Positions 24,701 through 39,900 of a DNA stretch of 64,000 bases are shown piece after piece. Each line of letters starts with the position of its first letter. Position 1 is the first letter of the stretch. This DNA is from Glandiceps talaboti (lineage: Eukaryota; Hemichordata; Enteropneusta; Spengelidae). Below the pieces are notes generated by a model, which was not told where the DNA came from, did not search any database, and worked only from the letters and a program-made list of their open reading frames with translations. The stretch spans positions 13,523,246 to 13,587,245 of the forward strand of contig NC_135555.1 in assembly GCF_964340395.1 (NCBI RefSeq), written 5' to 3'. The position numbers and the translations under genes were made by a program.

Positions 24701-27700
24701 ATAATTTAGCAATTACACAAAAAAACAATTGAGAATAATTTGAACACATTTAGATTTATACATGAATGAAATACCTGTTGAATAACAAAGTGATTATGCT
24801 ATAGAAAAAAACAGACATAGTGGGAGGAAAAGAGATCCTGGTCAGACATAGAGCAACAAAATTCAACCCTTACATCCAATTACAGCTGTAGCTAATACTA
24901 TCATTTTTTTCTCTCCATTATTTTGATGTCATCTTTATTTCTTCTTGTACTTATTCAAATAATTTCATTAACTTTGTAAAATTCTCAACAAAAGTTGATT
25001 GCATCAACTCACAGTGCAATGAAAGTATCTGATACTTCCCATATATCTTGTACTTGTTGAAGTATACATGATCACCTAATGATCAAACTCTATCAGAATC
25101 CCTCAATTTTACTTTTGTAGATTAATGTGTACATGGTTTGGAATGTTTATTTGTAATATAATATATTTATATATGTTTATCAAGCCAGCATACACAGTTC
25201 CTATATACTATGACTAGTACTATGACATATTTTGGTTATAAGAAAAACAAAAGGTTGTATAGATTAGCCACTAGGAGTGCTGTTCAGAAACAGCTGTCAG
25301 ACCAGAAGAGAGCAGTCGAGTACTACTGAGTATTGATAGTTGACTACTAGTTGGCTTATAATGAAAATAAACATCACTTCCAAGTTTTCAACAGCAAACA
25401 CTGTGGCTTTCTTAACTCGTCAAAACATTTTGCCAGCTTCGTTTTAGATTGAATGAACTTCAGTAACATATAGCTTAGACTGTAAGATACATCATGTCCC
25501 TCAGCCCTCATTCGCCTTGCTCCTGAGGTACTATGTATTAGATGGAGGTTGGCTGATGTGTGAGGGCGCCCTATCATGGCATACCTTACAGATTACATAC
25601 AGAGTTGTATAGCCATAGTTTGTTGACATCTTCATATCACCTCATTATCCCTTATGTGACATGTCTTTCATAAATGACTACAAGGTGTGGTTCCCACAAT
25701 ATGGCATGTATTACAAGGGGTTGTACTTTTTCCAGTAATAGTTTGGTATATTTTTTTAACAGCAAAAATTTAAGAAAGACTAGAGAAAGTCACAGCTACT
25801 GGGATGTACAAGTAAAGTCTTCAGATAATCTGTATGTAGAGACTATATGTCCACATGGTGAAGTACAGACATGAAAAAAGCCCTCTGTTCTAAAAAATCT
25901 AAGTCTGTTTATATATAAGACCATCAGTATCTATGATTATAATTCATTTATTTTTATTTACTGAGTTTTGATGTATCAGACAGTCCACAATTGTGAGTAT
26001 AATCATCTATAAACGTGGACCCCAAATTGTTATCGTTATTTCCGTGCTGCAGCTACGTTTTGCTGTGTTCCTGTCTTAAAATATCACTTAGTGTTATATT
26101 CTAGTTATACAGGCTAACTCAGAAGAAAGTGTAGAGTGTAGAGTTTCAGTACATAAGCATAAGCATGAGTAACTAGCAACCAATCAAGACTCTCCATACA
26201 TAAACGCATTTTTCAAATGATGAAAGGACAGCAATGATTGGTTGGTTGACGAACTCTCTCTTACCTGTGTGACATCATCTGAATGGGATTCTTTGTAAGC
26301 ACCTAATAGATTAGTAGATCTGCAATCCCTGAAATATACAATATTAATTTATGATTTGCATATTGTTGACACACAAGATTAAATACCGATACCCATTTCT
26401 CATCCACATGGTCACTTTCATTATAAATGTTTGAGGTAAATAATCAAATATTGGCTCTGAGTTAACTCATATCCATTTGGTAATCAATACATTACATGGT
26501 TTTAATCAAATCTAGTGTTTTAATTTTAATAATATCAAATAACAGCAATTATCAATTATATATGTAAATCAGTGATTATTAGGAGTATGAGTCACGTACT
26601 GCCAATATTCAGTCACGAAACATACAATACATCTTAACAGTCGGGTCAAATCTATCAAATACTGTTTTACTTGGGGACAATCTCACAATGTCACACATGC
26701 TCAATAAATGAACTTCATACATGGGGAGGAGGGGCAGGAGGGGGAGGGGGTCTGGCAACAATACAATTGCTGAACTTCATTTTCACACTTCTAATTTATT
26801 TCAAAGACTTTTATACCTTCAATGATAACACGTTCTATATTTACTACTCAGAAGTTGATAAGGTTGATAATGTAAAATCTTAGAGAGCAATTCTTTGGTA
26901 TGCATATCTTGTATCTGTGAAATGTTAGAAATGGCTTGATTTTGACAGGTTAGATTGATCTGAATAGTGACGGTACTCCGAAAGTCCCCCGAGATTAGTG
27001 ATTGCACTCTAAGAAAGTCCCCCTAGATTAGTGATTGCACTCTAAGAAAGTCCCCCTAGATTAGTGATTGCACTCTAAGAAAGTCCCCCTAGATTAGAGA
27101 TTGCACTCTAAGAAAGTCCCCCTAGATTAGTGATTGCACTCTAAGAAAGTCCCCCTAGATTAGTGATTGTATTCTAATAATGTCCCCCTAGATTAGTGAT
27201 TGTACTCTAATAATGTCCCCCTAGATTAGTGATTGTACTCTAATAATGTCCCCCTAGATTAGTGATTGCACTCTAAGAAAGTCCCCCTAGATTAGTGATT
27301 GTATTCTAAGAATGCCCACCTAGATTAGTGATTGAACTCTAATAATGTCCCCCTGATAATATGGATCAGTCTAAAAAGTCAGGGTGAGACTGTATGTACC
27401 ATAACTCCTGAGATATCAGGACACGACAGCAACGATCTTCAAAAGAAATCCCTATGTCATCGGAAGATCATGGAAGACCAGGGACACAGTTGATTTTGAA
27501 AGCTTATGAATAAGTGCGTAATTTTTATCCAGAGTAATGACTGGATAGACGAGTCTACATATACATATACATATACATGTATCTATCCTGAGATATTGTG
27601 CATATTTTATTAATAGTATGGCTATCATGTACTTAGATTTGGTATGGTATCAAAAAAATTCACCTGTATATGATAACTGTCATATATCACCCTTGTGCAA

Positions 27701-30700
27701 GGTTTGAAAGAAAAAGTCACAACTGCTACCATGGGTTACAACACTTGAATTTAGTCTCTTGCGTATTGCTGTTCCATGTAAGATACACAATTAATTGTAA
27801 TTTTTTAATTTACCATTAATTAATTCATATTAATTTTGGTCACAAAAAGAGTGCGCAGACGGATGAATGGATCACATACCTACATCTCTCAACATTGTCA
27901 GCTTGTCATTCATTATGCAAACTATACCAAATTAATATGCAAATTTTACGAATTTATGCAAGTCACACCCCAAAAAAAAGATGGAGTCTAAATCTTCTCC
28001 TGAAGTGAAAATCAAATGAAAACTGACAGTGCAGCTCCTGATTATAGTGATGCATACCTCTGGCACGTATGATTAATTTTTTAAATAGAAAAATGACCCA
28101 AAGACATCTAACACTATCCTTATTTAATCTAGGACTAATCAATATCTTCACTAGTTATGCTACCAATCAATCCATTCAAAATGAACGATTACAGTACATG
28201 ACTGTATACTGGAATTTTCATTCTCACTTCATTCCACCACCACAATCAATCAATACATCTATATTACTTGAACCAAATGCAAAATGTACCAACCATTAAC
28301 TAATCAACTGTTCAAATCAATTTCAAAGTAAAACATACAGAAACACATTATCATCAAAATTTTTTACAAGTTTTTAAAATAATACATTCAAATAACTACC
28401 AATATTAAATTCCTTTGTTCATTATTCAAGCCATTGAAAGAAAAAAATGGTCATCGTCTCTTTCAACTTCAATACTGTTTTTTTTTTTCCTGAAGTGTAT
28501 GTCTATCTTTGACGGCCTGAAACGTAATTCAAGGAAAACGAAATCTAATCAGCAGACACAGAAAATCAATGCTACTGTAGGTGGCAGTAAGTTAATGAAT
28601 ACACTGTGTTTATGTAACTGTCAGGATTTGTTTGAAGCTTGCAATGTTTATTAGATTTCACTTCTTAGAGGTGAAAGCATTTAATTAAAAAAAAAAGCAG
28701 CCTGATTTTCTGCTCTATTTTTATACAGGAAAGCTTGCAGTATAATTTGTGTTTTTAAAAAATTAGTTTCATATGCGGTCTATTTTTATACAGAAAAGCT
28801 TGTCGTATAATTGGGTGTTTTCAAAAAATTAGTTTCATATGCGGTCTATTTTTATACAGGAAAGCTTGCCATGTAATTTGTGTTTTGAAACAATTAGTTT
28901 CATATGCGGTCTATTTTTATACAGGAAAGCTTGTCGTATAATTGGGTGTTTTCAAAAAATTAGTTTCATATGCGGTCTATTTTTATACAGGAAAGCTTGC
29001 CATGTAATTTGTGTTTCGGTACAATTAGTTTTATTTTCACTGTCAACAGTTTTGAAGTCTCATTCAGAGACTCAAATGTTGACGTGAATGTGTGTAATGA
29101 ACGGAACGCACTGAGATTAATGAAGCTTGTGTTTCAGTGCTGACACGATGGTTTACACTGCCATTAACAAATCTATTTGGTGAAAGGTGCTCACTGCGAA
29201 AAAAGGGTCACTCTGGAAAAAACCCTGCTATACAAAAGAAATCATGCTAGGGATATTGTGACCTTGCAGTAAATGTTGTATTTTTTTGGATCGATGTTCA
29301 CTTTATTAAATGACAGAACTATACTTTCCCCCTGACACCTTGTTTCCCTTCAAATTGTTAAATTCCTGGGTTTTAATAATCAGCTTTCACTTGGCTAAAT
29401 TTGTGCTTAATATCCAAAGATAACAAGCCTTCATAGAAGACACAGTACCCCTTAAATATATTATTTCTAATGAAATGGACTTTTTATCATATTGACCCAT
29501 AAAGTCTCCATTCAAGTTTCCATCCGTTATGTCAGGTGCATGCTTTCTTTTAAGAACCTTTGGCCTTGACCTTTAGGGCCAAATATCAAAATCAAGCTAT
29601 TTCTTGTAAAATGCAGACAGTGATTTTTAGGTATATAAGAATGGCAAATTCCTTTCAGATTTTGTTTACAGGCAATACTATGTAGCAAGTTATGACTGTC
29701 AACTACAAAACATGGCTGCCAGTCAAACTTCATAATGTCATGAAACAAAGTGACATGCATACGTCAGATACAGCATGTCACACTTGTGCCAGGTTTGAAA
29801 GAAATTGGTCATTGCAAGCCAGAGATGTGAATGTGTATGGATGAAGATATAGACAGAATCCACTGTAATAGGCCCCCCACCCCAACCCCACCTGTACTAC
29901 CAAAATAGAAGCTAATGATATGCGTAACTTCACTACTTACACAATATGTTAATTTTAAATACTACATTTTTTTTTTCAGTCAAATCGGGTGATTCTAATG
30001 AAACATTACCCAACAATCCCTTGATACCAATACTTGATTACTCTAGGGGTGTTACACAATGCATAAGTCATGATGACACAGAGAAATTACGCAGTATGCA
30101 TAGTTGACAGATATAGGTCGACATAAAATATAGTACACGATGCACTCTACAGGATATTTCAGTAGGTCCTACCGCCACAACTCATGAATACTTAGAACAG
30201 TTAGAATGATTTAAGAATACCATGGTTAGATCTTGACCTAGATGTTAGTAGATATAATCCATGCATGTCAAAATAATATCAAATGTTATTTTTGTTGGTG
30301 GAAATCGATCTCATTTTTTGATAACAATAATTCATAGCATGTCATATTTTGATGGAAAAACTTTGGAAAATTTGACATTTTCATTCAAATTTATCTATTT
30401 GATTACGTATGAGAGATTCAAAGACTTATGGAGGCAAAGAGAGGGAAGGAAGAATTTAAAAAACTTAGTTATAAGAAATAATCTAAACCTCGCTATTGCA
30501 CATTAATGTGACTATATTTTATGTATTTTATATTTTACTAAGTATGGCAAGACATCATTTTTAAGGTTGATTTTTTGAACAATATTGAAAAATTTTATCT
30601 TTAGTTTATTTTTGCATCTTTCTTTTTATTTTCGAAACAATTTTGAAGAATTGTTTTAGTTTTACCTTTTCACTTTTACATATTCCATTCTCCATACAAT

Positions 30701-33700
30701 TTGTTCTTAAGAGTACAATAACCTTTGATTTGTGTATTATAAAAATGGGCTTTATTTCATTTTTTGTATGCATTTGTGAAGCACCTCTGAATGACAACAT
30801 TTTGGATTTGGCACTACACAAATGTTTACTTTATCTTCCAAGTTGAGAGTGGAAATTTGACAGATTTTTGTTACAGTAGTATGTAACCCAATAATCCCAT
30901 GTTTAACTTTAGTATAGCAAAATGATGAACATCTTCGTTCAAAAGTCTTACACAGTGAGAAGGAAGTAATAGGGACTGAAAAGATTTAGAAGTAAAAATA
31001 AAATCTAATGGTATGAACTCCCCAGATTTTTATCCAAAAGTGGCTATTTTTCAAAAATCTATTGGAAGGATAAGATGGGAGATTTTAATGATTTGACTGG
31101 TAAATACAAATTTAACTCTAAAGTCGTTGAACTGTTTTTCAAAAGTCTTAACAGGAAATGAAAATAAAAAGGCTTAGAAGTAAAGATAAATCTAACCCCA
31201 ACTACTTTATTCAAAAGTGACTAAGATACATTTGTACAGAAAAATCTAATGAGAACAGTAAGAATTAAGATTTGTAAAGATTTTGGAAGAAGCACAAATT
31301 TAACCCTAGTTGTTTCACATCAATCTGTCTTTCAAAATTGTTCCAAGAAGGAAATGGTGATTAAAAGGGTTTATTAGTCGTAAGCTATAAAGAGCCCAGT
31401 TATTTCACACTGTATTTCAAATATTTACTGAGACAGAGAAAGAAGGGAGATTTGCAGAAAATTTTTAGCAGTAAACAAATAATTAATCCTTTGCTATCGA
31501 ACATCAAAATGGCCGCCATTCAAAAGTGTTACAGGAATGGGAGATTACAAAAGGTATCAGAAGTAAATATACATTAAGTCCTACCTACTTTATCAAAAAA
31601 AGTGACAGTTTTTCATTTAATCTAGACAGACGGGTAAGAAGGCAATTTTACAAAGAAGAGGTAAACACAAATATCACTCTATCTTTTGACCATCAAAACG
31701 ATAATATTTTATAAATATTATGAGAAGGGAATTGAAACAATTCAGAAGTAAAGACAGATCAAACCCTTGCTATGTAATCCAAAAAGTGACAGTATTTCAC
31801 AAATCCAGAGAGAAGGGTATGAAGGCACTTTTGCAAAGTAGTGATAAATACATATCCAACCCTACTTTAGTATATTTCATAAATGTAATGAGAAGAAGGG
31901 AAGGGGAATTGGAGCTGTTAAGAATTAGATGCAAAACATAATCCAAACCCTAGCTACATTATCCAACAGTGACTATACTTAAAAAATTTACAGAGAAGGT
32001 AAGACAGACTTGAATGATTTTAGTGATAAGACACAAATGTAACCCTAGCTATTGAACCTTAAAAATTATGTTATCTCAAAAATTCTTACAAGAAGAGAAG
32101 GAAGGTAGTTGGAAAAGATGAGTACTAAAAAAATAAACTGAACCCTGGCTATTCCATTTCAAAAATCTAATGAAGAGCTTACAAAGGGAGATTTGAAAAG
32201 ATTTCACGGTGGAAAATTCTAATCTCTGTAACCTTAGATATTGCATACAAAAGTGACTCTTTGACATCCACAGAGAATAGAAAGAAGGGGATTAACCAGT
32301 AGTAGAAAAATACAAAAAATTAATCTAACCTGAACGACTGCATGTCAAAGAGAATGTATTTCAAAAGTATAGTGTCAGGGTGAAGATTTAAAAAAAGATA
32401 TGTGTAGTAAAAACTAATTGAATCTTAGCTGTCTGTCGAAGCAACTGTATTTATTAACCCAAACTACTGCATTTCAAAGGTGTAATGACAATATTATGAT
32501 TGATTCTGACTTAAATCATCTCTGGCCTCTACTGCCAGCTTAGTCTGTACGATAGACATTCGTGCCATGTTGTCAGCCAACACTCATGTTAAGAAGTTGT
32601 TAAGAAGTTAAGGGCTGAACAACATGACGTATTTTACAGACTACTGTCACCTCTGTGCTAACTTTAATCACGAGGTTCCTGTGTACTACAGTCTCTATAC
32701 AGTGAAGTTTCAATAGTGTTTTCCTTATAGTCATAATACAAGGATTGGTTTTCCCCACAGTTTATTTAGACAACTTTCAAACATCTGTACAGACAATGAT
32801 GAGACCAAGTGGGTTGAGGATGTGGAAAGATATAATACCAGATGAAACTAATCTGTGCCTGGCTGTATTTCGTAGCAACATTCAAATCTCATTGTAACTA
32901 ATACATGTCAACAATATCATATTTCAAAAGTACACTGACAAGATTATGAATATTAAAAAACATAACAAGAGTGACAAAACTTATTTCTAAATCTTTGGTA
33001 TTTGCATTTCAAAGTGGCTGTATTTCATAACAACATTCACATCTCATTGTAACTAATACATGTCAACGATATCATATTTCAAAAGTACACTGACAAGATT
33101 ATGAATATTAAAGGGTATAACAAGAGTAACAAAAATTATACCTTAATCTTTTGGTATTTCCATTTCAAAGTGACTGTATTGAGTAGTAACATACAACTCT
33201 ACCCCTAGCTATGTACACTGTCAAAGAGATTGCATTTCAAAGTATAATGACAACTTTCAAGATTAAACAAGATATGAAAAGATATAGTGGTAAACACTGA
33301 TCTGTTTGCATACCAACGCAACTGTATTGCAAATCTAGTGAAAAGGGTTGGATGGGAGATATTATTAAATATTTAGTTACTGGAGTAAAATACAAATCTA
33401 GCCCTTAGCTATCTGTATGCTGAAGTAATGAAACAGGTATTAAGATGGAAGATTGACGCAAGATGTAGTGATCAAACTAATCAAAATCTAAGCTGTTTGC
33501 ATGCCAAAGTGACTTCATTACAAGTCTAGTGAAAAGGGTAGGATGGGAGAAATATAAAATTTAGTTACTCTAGTAAAATACAAGCTACCCCTTAGCTTTC
33601 TGCATGCTGAAGTCAGTTTTTTAAGACTGGTGAAACAGGTCAGATGGAAGACTGATGCAATGTATGGTGATCAAACTACCGATAATCAAATTTTAAGCTG

Positions 33701-36300
33701 TTTGCATGCCAAAGTGACTTTATTGCAAGTCTAGCGAAAAGGGTAGGATGGGAGAAATAAAAATTTAGTTACTGTAATAAAATAACAAATCTATCCCTTA
33801 GCTACCTAGCTGCATACAAAAGTCACTGTATTGGTGTCTTTCAAGTGAAAATGGCAAGAGTACCATGAAGATTTGAAAACAAAATAATGGTAAAAAAAAA
33901 AAGTCGAAATCTTGGTTGTTTGCATGTCAAAATGGCTATACTCAAAGTCTTGTAAAAAAAGGTTAAAATGTAGGAGATTTGAAAACAAGATTATTAGATG
34001 GCCAAACTAACCAAATGTAAGCTGTTTTCACGCCAATGTGATTGAATTTCAAGTCTAGCGAAAGGGTTAAGATGGGAGATTTCAAAGATTAAGACTGTAT
34101 TTCAAAAGTACAATAAACAAGGATTTAAAGAGATTTAGCGGTCAAAATTAATCTAAATCTAAGCTGTTTGCTTGGCAAAGTAACTATATTTCAAGTCTAG
34201 TTAAGATTGGAGATTTCCAAAAAAAAAAAGATATAGTGGTCATTGGCTTTTCCTTCCTATTTGATTGTTAAAGGGGAGATGCCACTCCTATAAAATGCCA
34301 CTCCAGGAAATAAAGGTATTTTCATACATTTTGGGTTCTGGAGAGTCAATTCAAGATTTCACATCTTATGAATTTCATGTGATTATCAAGAAACACCAAA
34401 AACGAAACTCTATTTCAGTACCATTGTTCTACCACTGGTCCTCTACTGCATCATGGGACTTCGCAGGCATGTATATGTATTAGTTGGACAATAAACATTC
34501 ATGACTATTTATCTAACAGTAATAGATAACAATAAAATAAATTTTGGCGATTCACCATCTTGTTTTTAAGGAAATTACAATCTTTTATTTTCGCACACAT
34601 TAGTTGGCGGCCATATTGGATACTAAATGGCTTAATTTATATGATATCAATTTGACCTCTATTAAAAAATTTTGCATGGTGACCCCTTTTTTATCTCTTG
34701 ATTTTAAATAAGAACGAGTTTGAGTTTTCTAGAGCAAAGTAACGTTAAAAAGTTTACAATTTCTTTTTTGAGGCACATACTACCTTTAATAGTAAGTATA
34801 TTGTGTATTCTGAGCAGGTTATGCGTAATCTGGGCCATTACTTTAATTGACAGTAAGTAGTACTTCATCACACACCAATTCTCATAAAACACTAGCCATG
34901 GCATCTTAAAGGATTATTTGGTCTTACAAATGAACTGTCGAGCCAATCTTTATGTGCAAGTCAACATGGCGTATCGGGTCAATCACAGATTTGCAAGCAT
35001 CTGCCCCATTAAATCCACCTCAAGCTATACATACCAATATCTAGACATGTCTTCTTTTAAAGCCAGTTCAAATCTCTAGTTTTATTACAATCGCCAACTG
35101 TTTACGAATTCATCACGTCATTTGTCGTTAGTTGAAGAGACGGACAAATTGCACTATTTTTATGGCAATCAAAGTTATCAGAAAATGAATCAAGGTATTT
35201 TAATTATAGTAAATGACCAAAATAGTCATCAGCTGGGTAGATCAAATGATTGTGTGCTATAACCTAATATACAACGCATTGATTATTTTGAAGTAAGTGC
35301 ATCTGACAGGCTTTGGGCTAAACCTTCAATGTGATAACAATTTCACACTGGCTAATACCGCTAACAACTATTTTTAACAGTCTTCTAAACATTTCAACCC
35401 TAATGTCACAGTCTCCTTCATTTCATCTGACTTCTACAAACAAGCTATGCTACAAAACATATTGGTGCCAGTGTTCTTTAGTCTTGTCCAATCAATGTCT
35501 TATGCCGACTCATGTCTCAGCCGTCAGTTACACAGGAAATTCTTTAGTCTTGCCCAATGTCTTATGCTGACCTATGTCTCAGCTGTTAGTTAGGCAAGAA
35601 ATTGCTTGCTTTTGACATTGACCTCAAAGTTCAAAGTCAAACGTATACAAATATATAGTGTTTGGCCACACTGTGCACACAAAAGTCACTGTATTGGTGT
35701 CTTTCAAGTGAAAATGGCAAGAGTACCATGAGGATTTGAAAACAAAATAATGGTAAAAAAAAACGTCAAAATCTTGGTTGTTTGCATGTGAAAATGGCTA
35801 TACTCAAAGTCTTGTAAAAAAGGTTCAAATGTAGGAGATTTGAAAACAAGAAATTCTCAGCCGTCAGTTAGGCAAAAAATTCTTTAGTCTTGCCCAATGT
35901 CATATGCCGACTTATGTCTCAGCCGTCAGTTACACAAGAAAATCTTTAGTCTTGCCCAATGTCTTATGCTGACCTATGTCTCAGCTGTCAGTTAGGCAAA
36001 AAATTGCTTGCTTTGACATTGACCTCAAAGTTCAAAGTCAAACTTATACAAACATATAGTGTTTGGCCACACTGTGCGCATGCATGAAGTATTAACTCCA
36101 GCTTACCACAATCCTTAGAGGACCTGACTTGTTACTAAAAAACACCATCCTAAGGAGCCCAGATTCATCATGCAGACTATGATTATCCAAGGGGGTCTAA
36201 ACTCATTACTCAGACGGCCACTATCATAGGTGGCCCAAATTCATGCAGACTATCATTATCCTATGGGGACCAATCTAATTACTCAGACTACTACTATCCT

Positions 36301-36335
<35 letters not shown>

Positions 36336-36859
36336 TCTCACATATTACTTATTACTATCACTGTGTCCCAGAGTAAAGATAGACGAGAAAACTGTCATCC
36401 TCGTTAGAACTAAAGTCTGGGATATGACAGAGATGAGAAATAACCTAGAGTTATAACTACATCTCAGTTATCCATCGTGGTTACAAAACAACATGTCAAG
36501 GATTTAATTTACATGCAATTTGTCATTTTATGTCCAAATAGAATCTCTTCAAATCTGATACAGAGACAGGCACGACAGACTAGTTCAGTGACTTACTTGT
36601 CTACAACTTATAGTCTATTATATTTCTCCAAATGCTTCATTTAAAAAAACTTGTGAATACTAACTTGCCAAGATTTTATGTCCATTTGTATACGCATGTA
36701 TCCTTATGTGTATACACTCAACAATCCATACACAGACAGTTCTCTGATATGTACAACCTAGTTTCATTTTAACTTAGCACAAAGATGATATGATGTGAGT
36801 CACATGTACAACCTAATTTCACCAAAGATACACAGTCATACATACATACATACATACAT

Positions 36860-36932
<73 letters not shown>

Positions 36933-39900
36933 TACATACATACAAATAAAAAATATAAGATGAAGTGTAAGTACATGAAGTATATAGTGAGTCTGGGGCC
37001 CCTAGGATAGTGATAGTCTGAGTAGTGAGTCTGGGCCCCCTAGGATAGTGATAGTCTAAGTAGTGAGTCTGAGTACTGAGTCTGCGTCCCTTAGAGTAAT
37101 TATTCTGAGTATTGAATCTGGACCCCTTAGGGTAGCGATAATCTGAGTATTGAGTCTGGGCCCCTTAGAGTAGCGATTCTGAGTATTGAGTAGACATTTG
37201 GTAAACAGTGTAAATAGACAGTGGTGTATATAAATATACTTACCAGAATATTAGATATGCATCTTCTTCTACAGCTTCAGTACCAGCACATACTATAGTG
37301 TCTGTACAATTGATATCAAAACTTGTAAATACGTTGCCTGGGTAACCTGAAAGATGCATGGAAAGTCATTTTTTGTTCTCAGCGTAAGGTGATTATCAAA
37401 ATAGAAAAACAACAACCAAAAGCTGATAGGGAGGTTTAGACATGTTTAAATTATAAAGGGTATATAATACACATCTCTGTATACAGCTAATAAGCCAACA
37501 TATACTAGTCTAAGATTGTTGTGAAATAATTTCTAGATCTCCGAATCAAAATTTTATGCATGTACAGTACTGAACAGAAAATGGCTGGTGTTATTTATTT
37601 CCTCAGGGATCAAGGACAAAATGTCTCAGAGAAAACGGCATATTTTATAAAACTATCAACCGTGTAATGTTTTTTTAATTTATGACGACTGGGACTTTAA
37701 ACGGACAGCATGTAACTTTATAGTTCTTGGTTGACACGTTCTTTTGCTCTTATATCCCGCCAATAATTATAAAATAGTTTGAATCATGCCTGGGAACAGG
37801 AGGCTTACACCTGGTATTCCGATATGATATGTAAACTATATTATAACATAATATGTTGGTTACCAAAATTTTTTTACCAGTTTTCACGCCTCTTTGTTAT
37901 CATATGTATCAACTCAAACTTTTAGTGCCTATTTTATTTGTGTATTTGTACACTGACTTTCACCAGTGAAAAATGGGAGCCTTGGCCTTGGCCTTGGCCT
38001 GTGTCACGTTCAAGGCCCTCATCCCTCTAGGATCAAAAATTGGGTGAAAAAGGTTGTCTGTTAGAACTTTAGAAAAAGTTGGTTCAGGACAAAAGAATGG
38101 TCCTATGTAATCCTTATGGCTGCAGTGATAAAATAACAGTGGGTCAAGAACCTGGGATTGATTCATGGACCTTTAAGTAATGTTGTTGAAACTTTCAAGG
38201 TGTCTTGTAATACCTGTAAATACTTGCTGTGCTTTGCTTTTCTTGGCTCTTACATCCCAGCATCTAGAAAGAAAGTAAACCAATGGATGCTTCGTTTTAG
38301 TTTGTAACATACATACATCATTTGTACCTTTAGTGTCTATACAGCTTTTTACCTGCTGGACCAGTTTCGATAAAACTAGGCAGGCATTCATATTTTAAGT
38401 TGAGATTCAACAATTTACGAATTGCAATTCAAAACACGTCAAATACAAAAATGTTATGATTGACGATATAAAATACGAGAAACAACATTCCGGTTGCAAC
38501 AGGATCTACAGTGTCCATACATTTGCTGATATTTCGTAGACATTGTATGCAAGAATGCAAACATAACCAATCCTGAAAACACAGCTTTAGGCTTTATTAT
38601 ACCCAATGCACTGAAAGCCTACAAATAACACAAAGTGTATATACGTATATTCTGATGGGAGTAATTGATGTTGTATAAAATCCCCTACAGCTTTGTCCAC
38701 AAAATGGCCCTGACCTCATCATCCTGTTTGCCAGGAGATAACTTGTGCACTGTGTGCCATTTACTATGAATAAAATATGAGCTGACAAGCACTTTCAGAC
38801 ACAGACATCAAGCCATGCATACAAATTTGTTACTTGTGTGATATTAAAAAGATAGCTGTATTCTTTACTTTGTCGTCATCAGCTTACCTTACGGTGCCAT
38901 CTTTAGATGATGTATATACAAGGTTAGGATTTTGATGACCAAATCGAATTCCGGTTAAAGTTTCAGAATGGCCTTAAAAGAGAAAAAAAAAACAGACAAG
39001 TAGGGATTGTCAATAAAAATATTTAATGAGATTGTCATGTGTTAATAGAACTCAAAGTCGAGTCATACAAAAAAATGTATTCAAATTGACTTGTTATATC
39101 GATCTAAAAATCAATCTAACTATTATGAGGGTCGATAGCAATTAATGAATCTATATTATATGGCAACTGACCTCGTCTTGTGACAATTGACCTGACTATT
39201 ATGGGATGGATAGCAATTAATGAGACTGTTATGTGGCAATTGACCTTACTGTCAGGTGACAATTGACCTGGCTATTATGGGATGGATAACAACTATTAAA
39301 CTGAGACTGTTAAGTGACAATTGACTCAACTCTTGTATGACAATGACCCAACTGTTATGGGATAGATAGCGATTAATGATATTCTCATTCGACAATTTAC
39401 CTGGTTATTATGGGATATATTGCAATCAGAGAGTCTGCCCTCTGGTGATCAACATTACTGTCATATGACAATTGACTGTATCATTATTAATGGCAAATTT
39501 AAACCAATCTGACATGTGCTAACTCACAAATCTGCCATGTAGTCATTTGGCATTTGACCTGACAACTACTATCTCATGGAAATACACCTGACTCATAGGT
39601 AATTGACCAGACCCTGTCTGTAATTGGCATTCCCTTCCCAAGCTAGCTCACCCTCAAAATTATGCTTGGGTGTCTATATAGCTTGATAGACTTTACATTC
39701 TAATTCATTGATTAGTAGTTCTACAACCAACCTAAAAACACTGTATACCTTAATCACCGTGATATAAATATCAAGTGAGCAATTGTACAGACTATAACTA
39801 TTACTTATTCTGAGAAATGACTAATCGCTGTTTATGATTCCATCAATATGACAGTATTCATAAATTGATGGAGTAAAGTCATCGACCTCCATGCCTATTA

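Noticed and set aside
26980-27354. Regular 33-bp direct repeats resembling a CRISPR array
   Set aside because: Units are contiguous with no unique spacers; it is a minisatellite in a eukaryotic intron.
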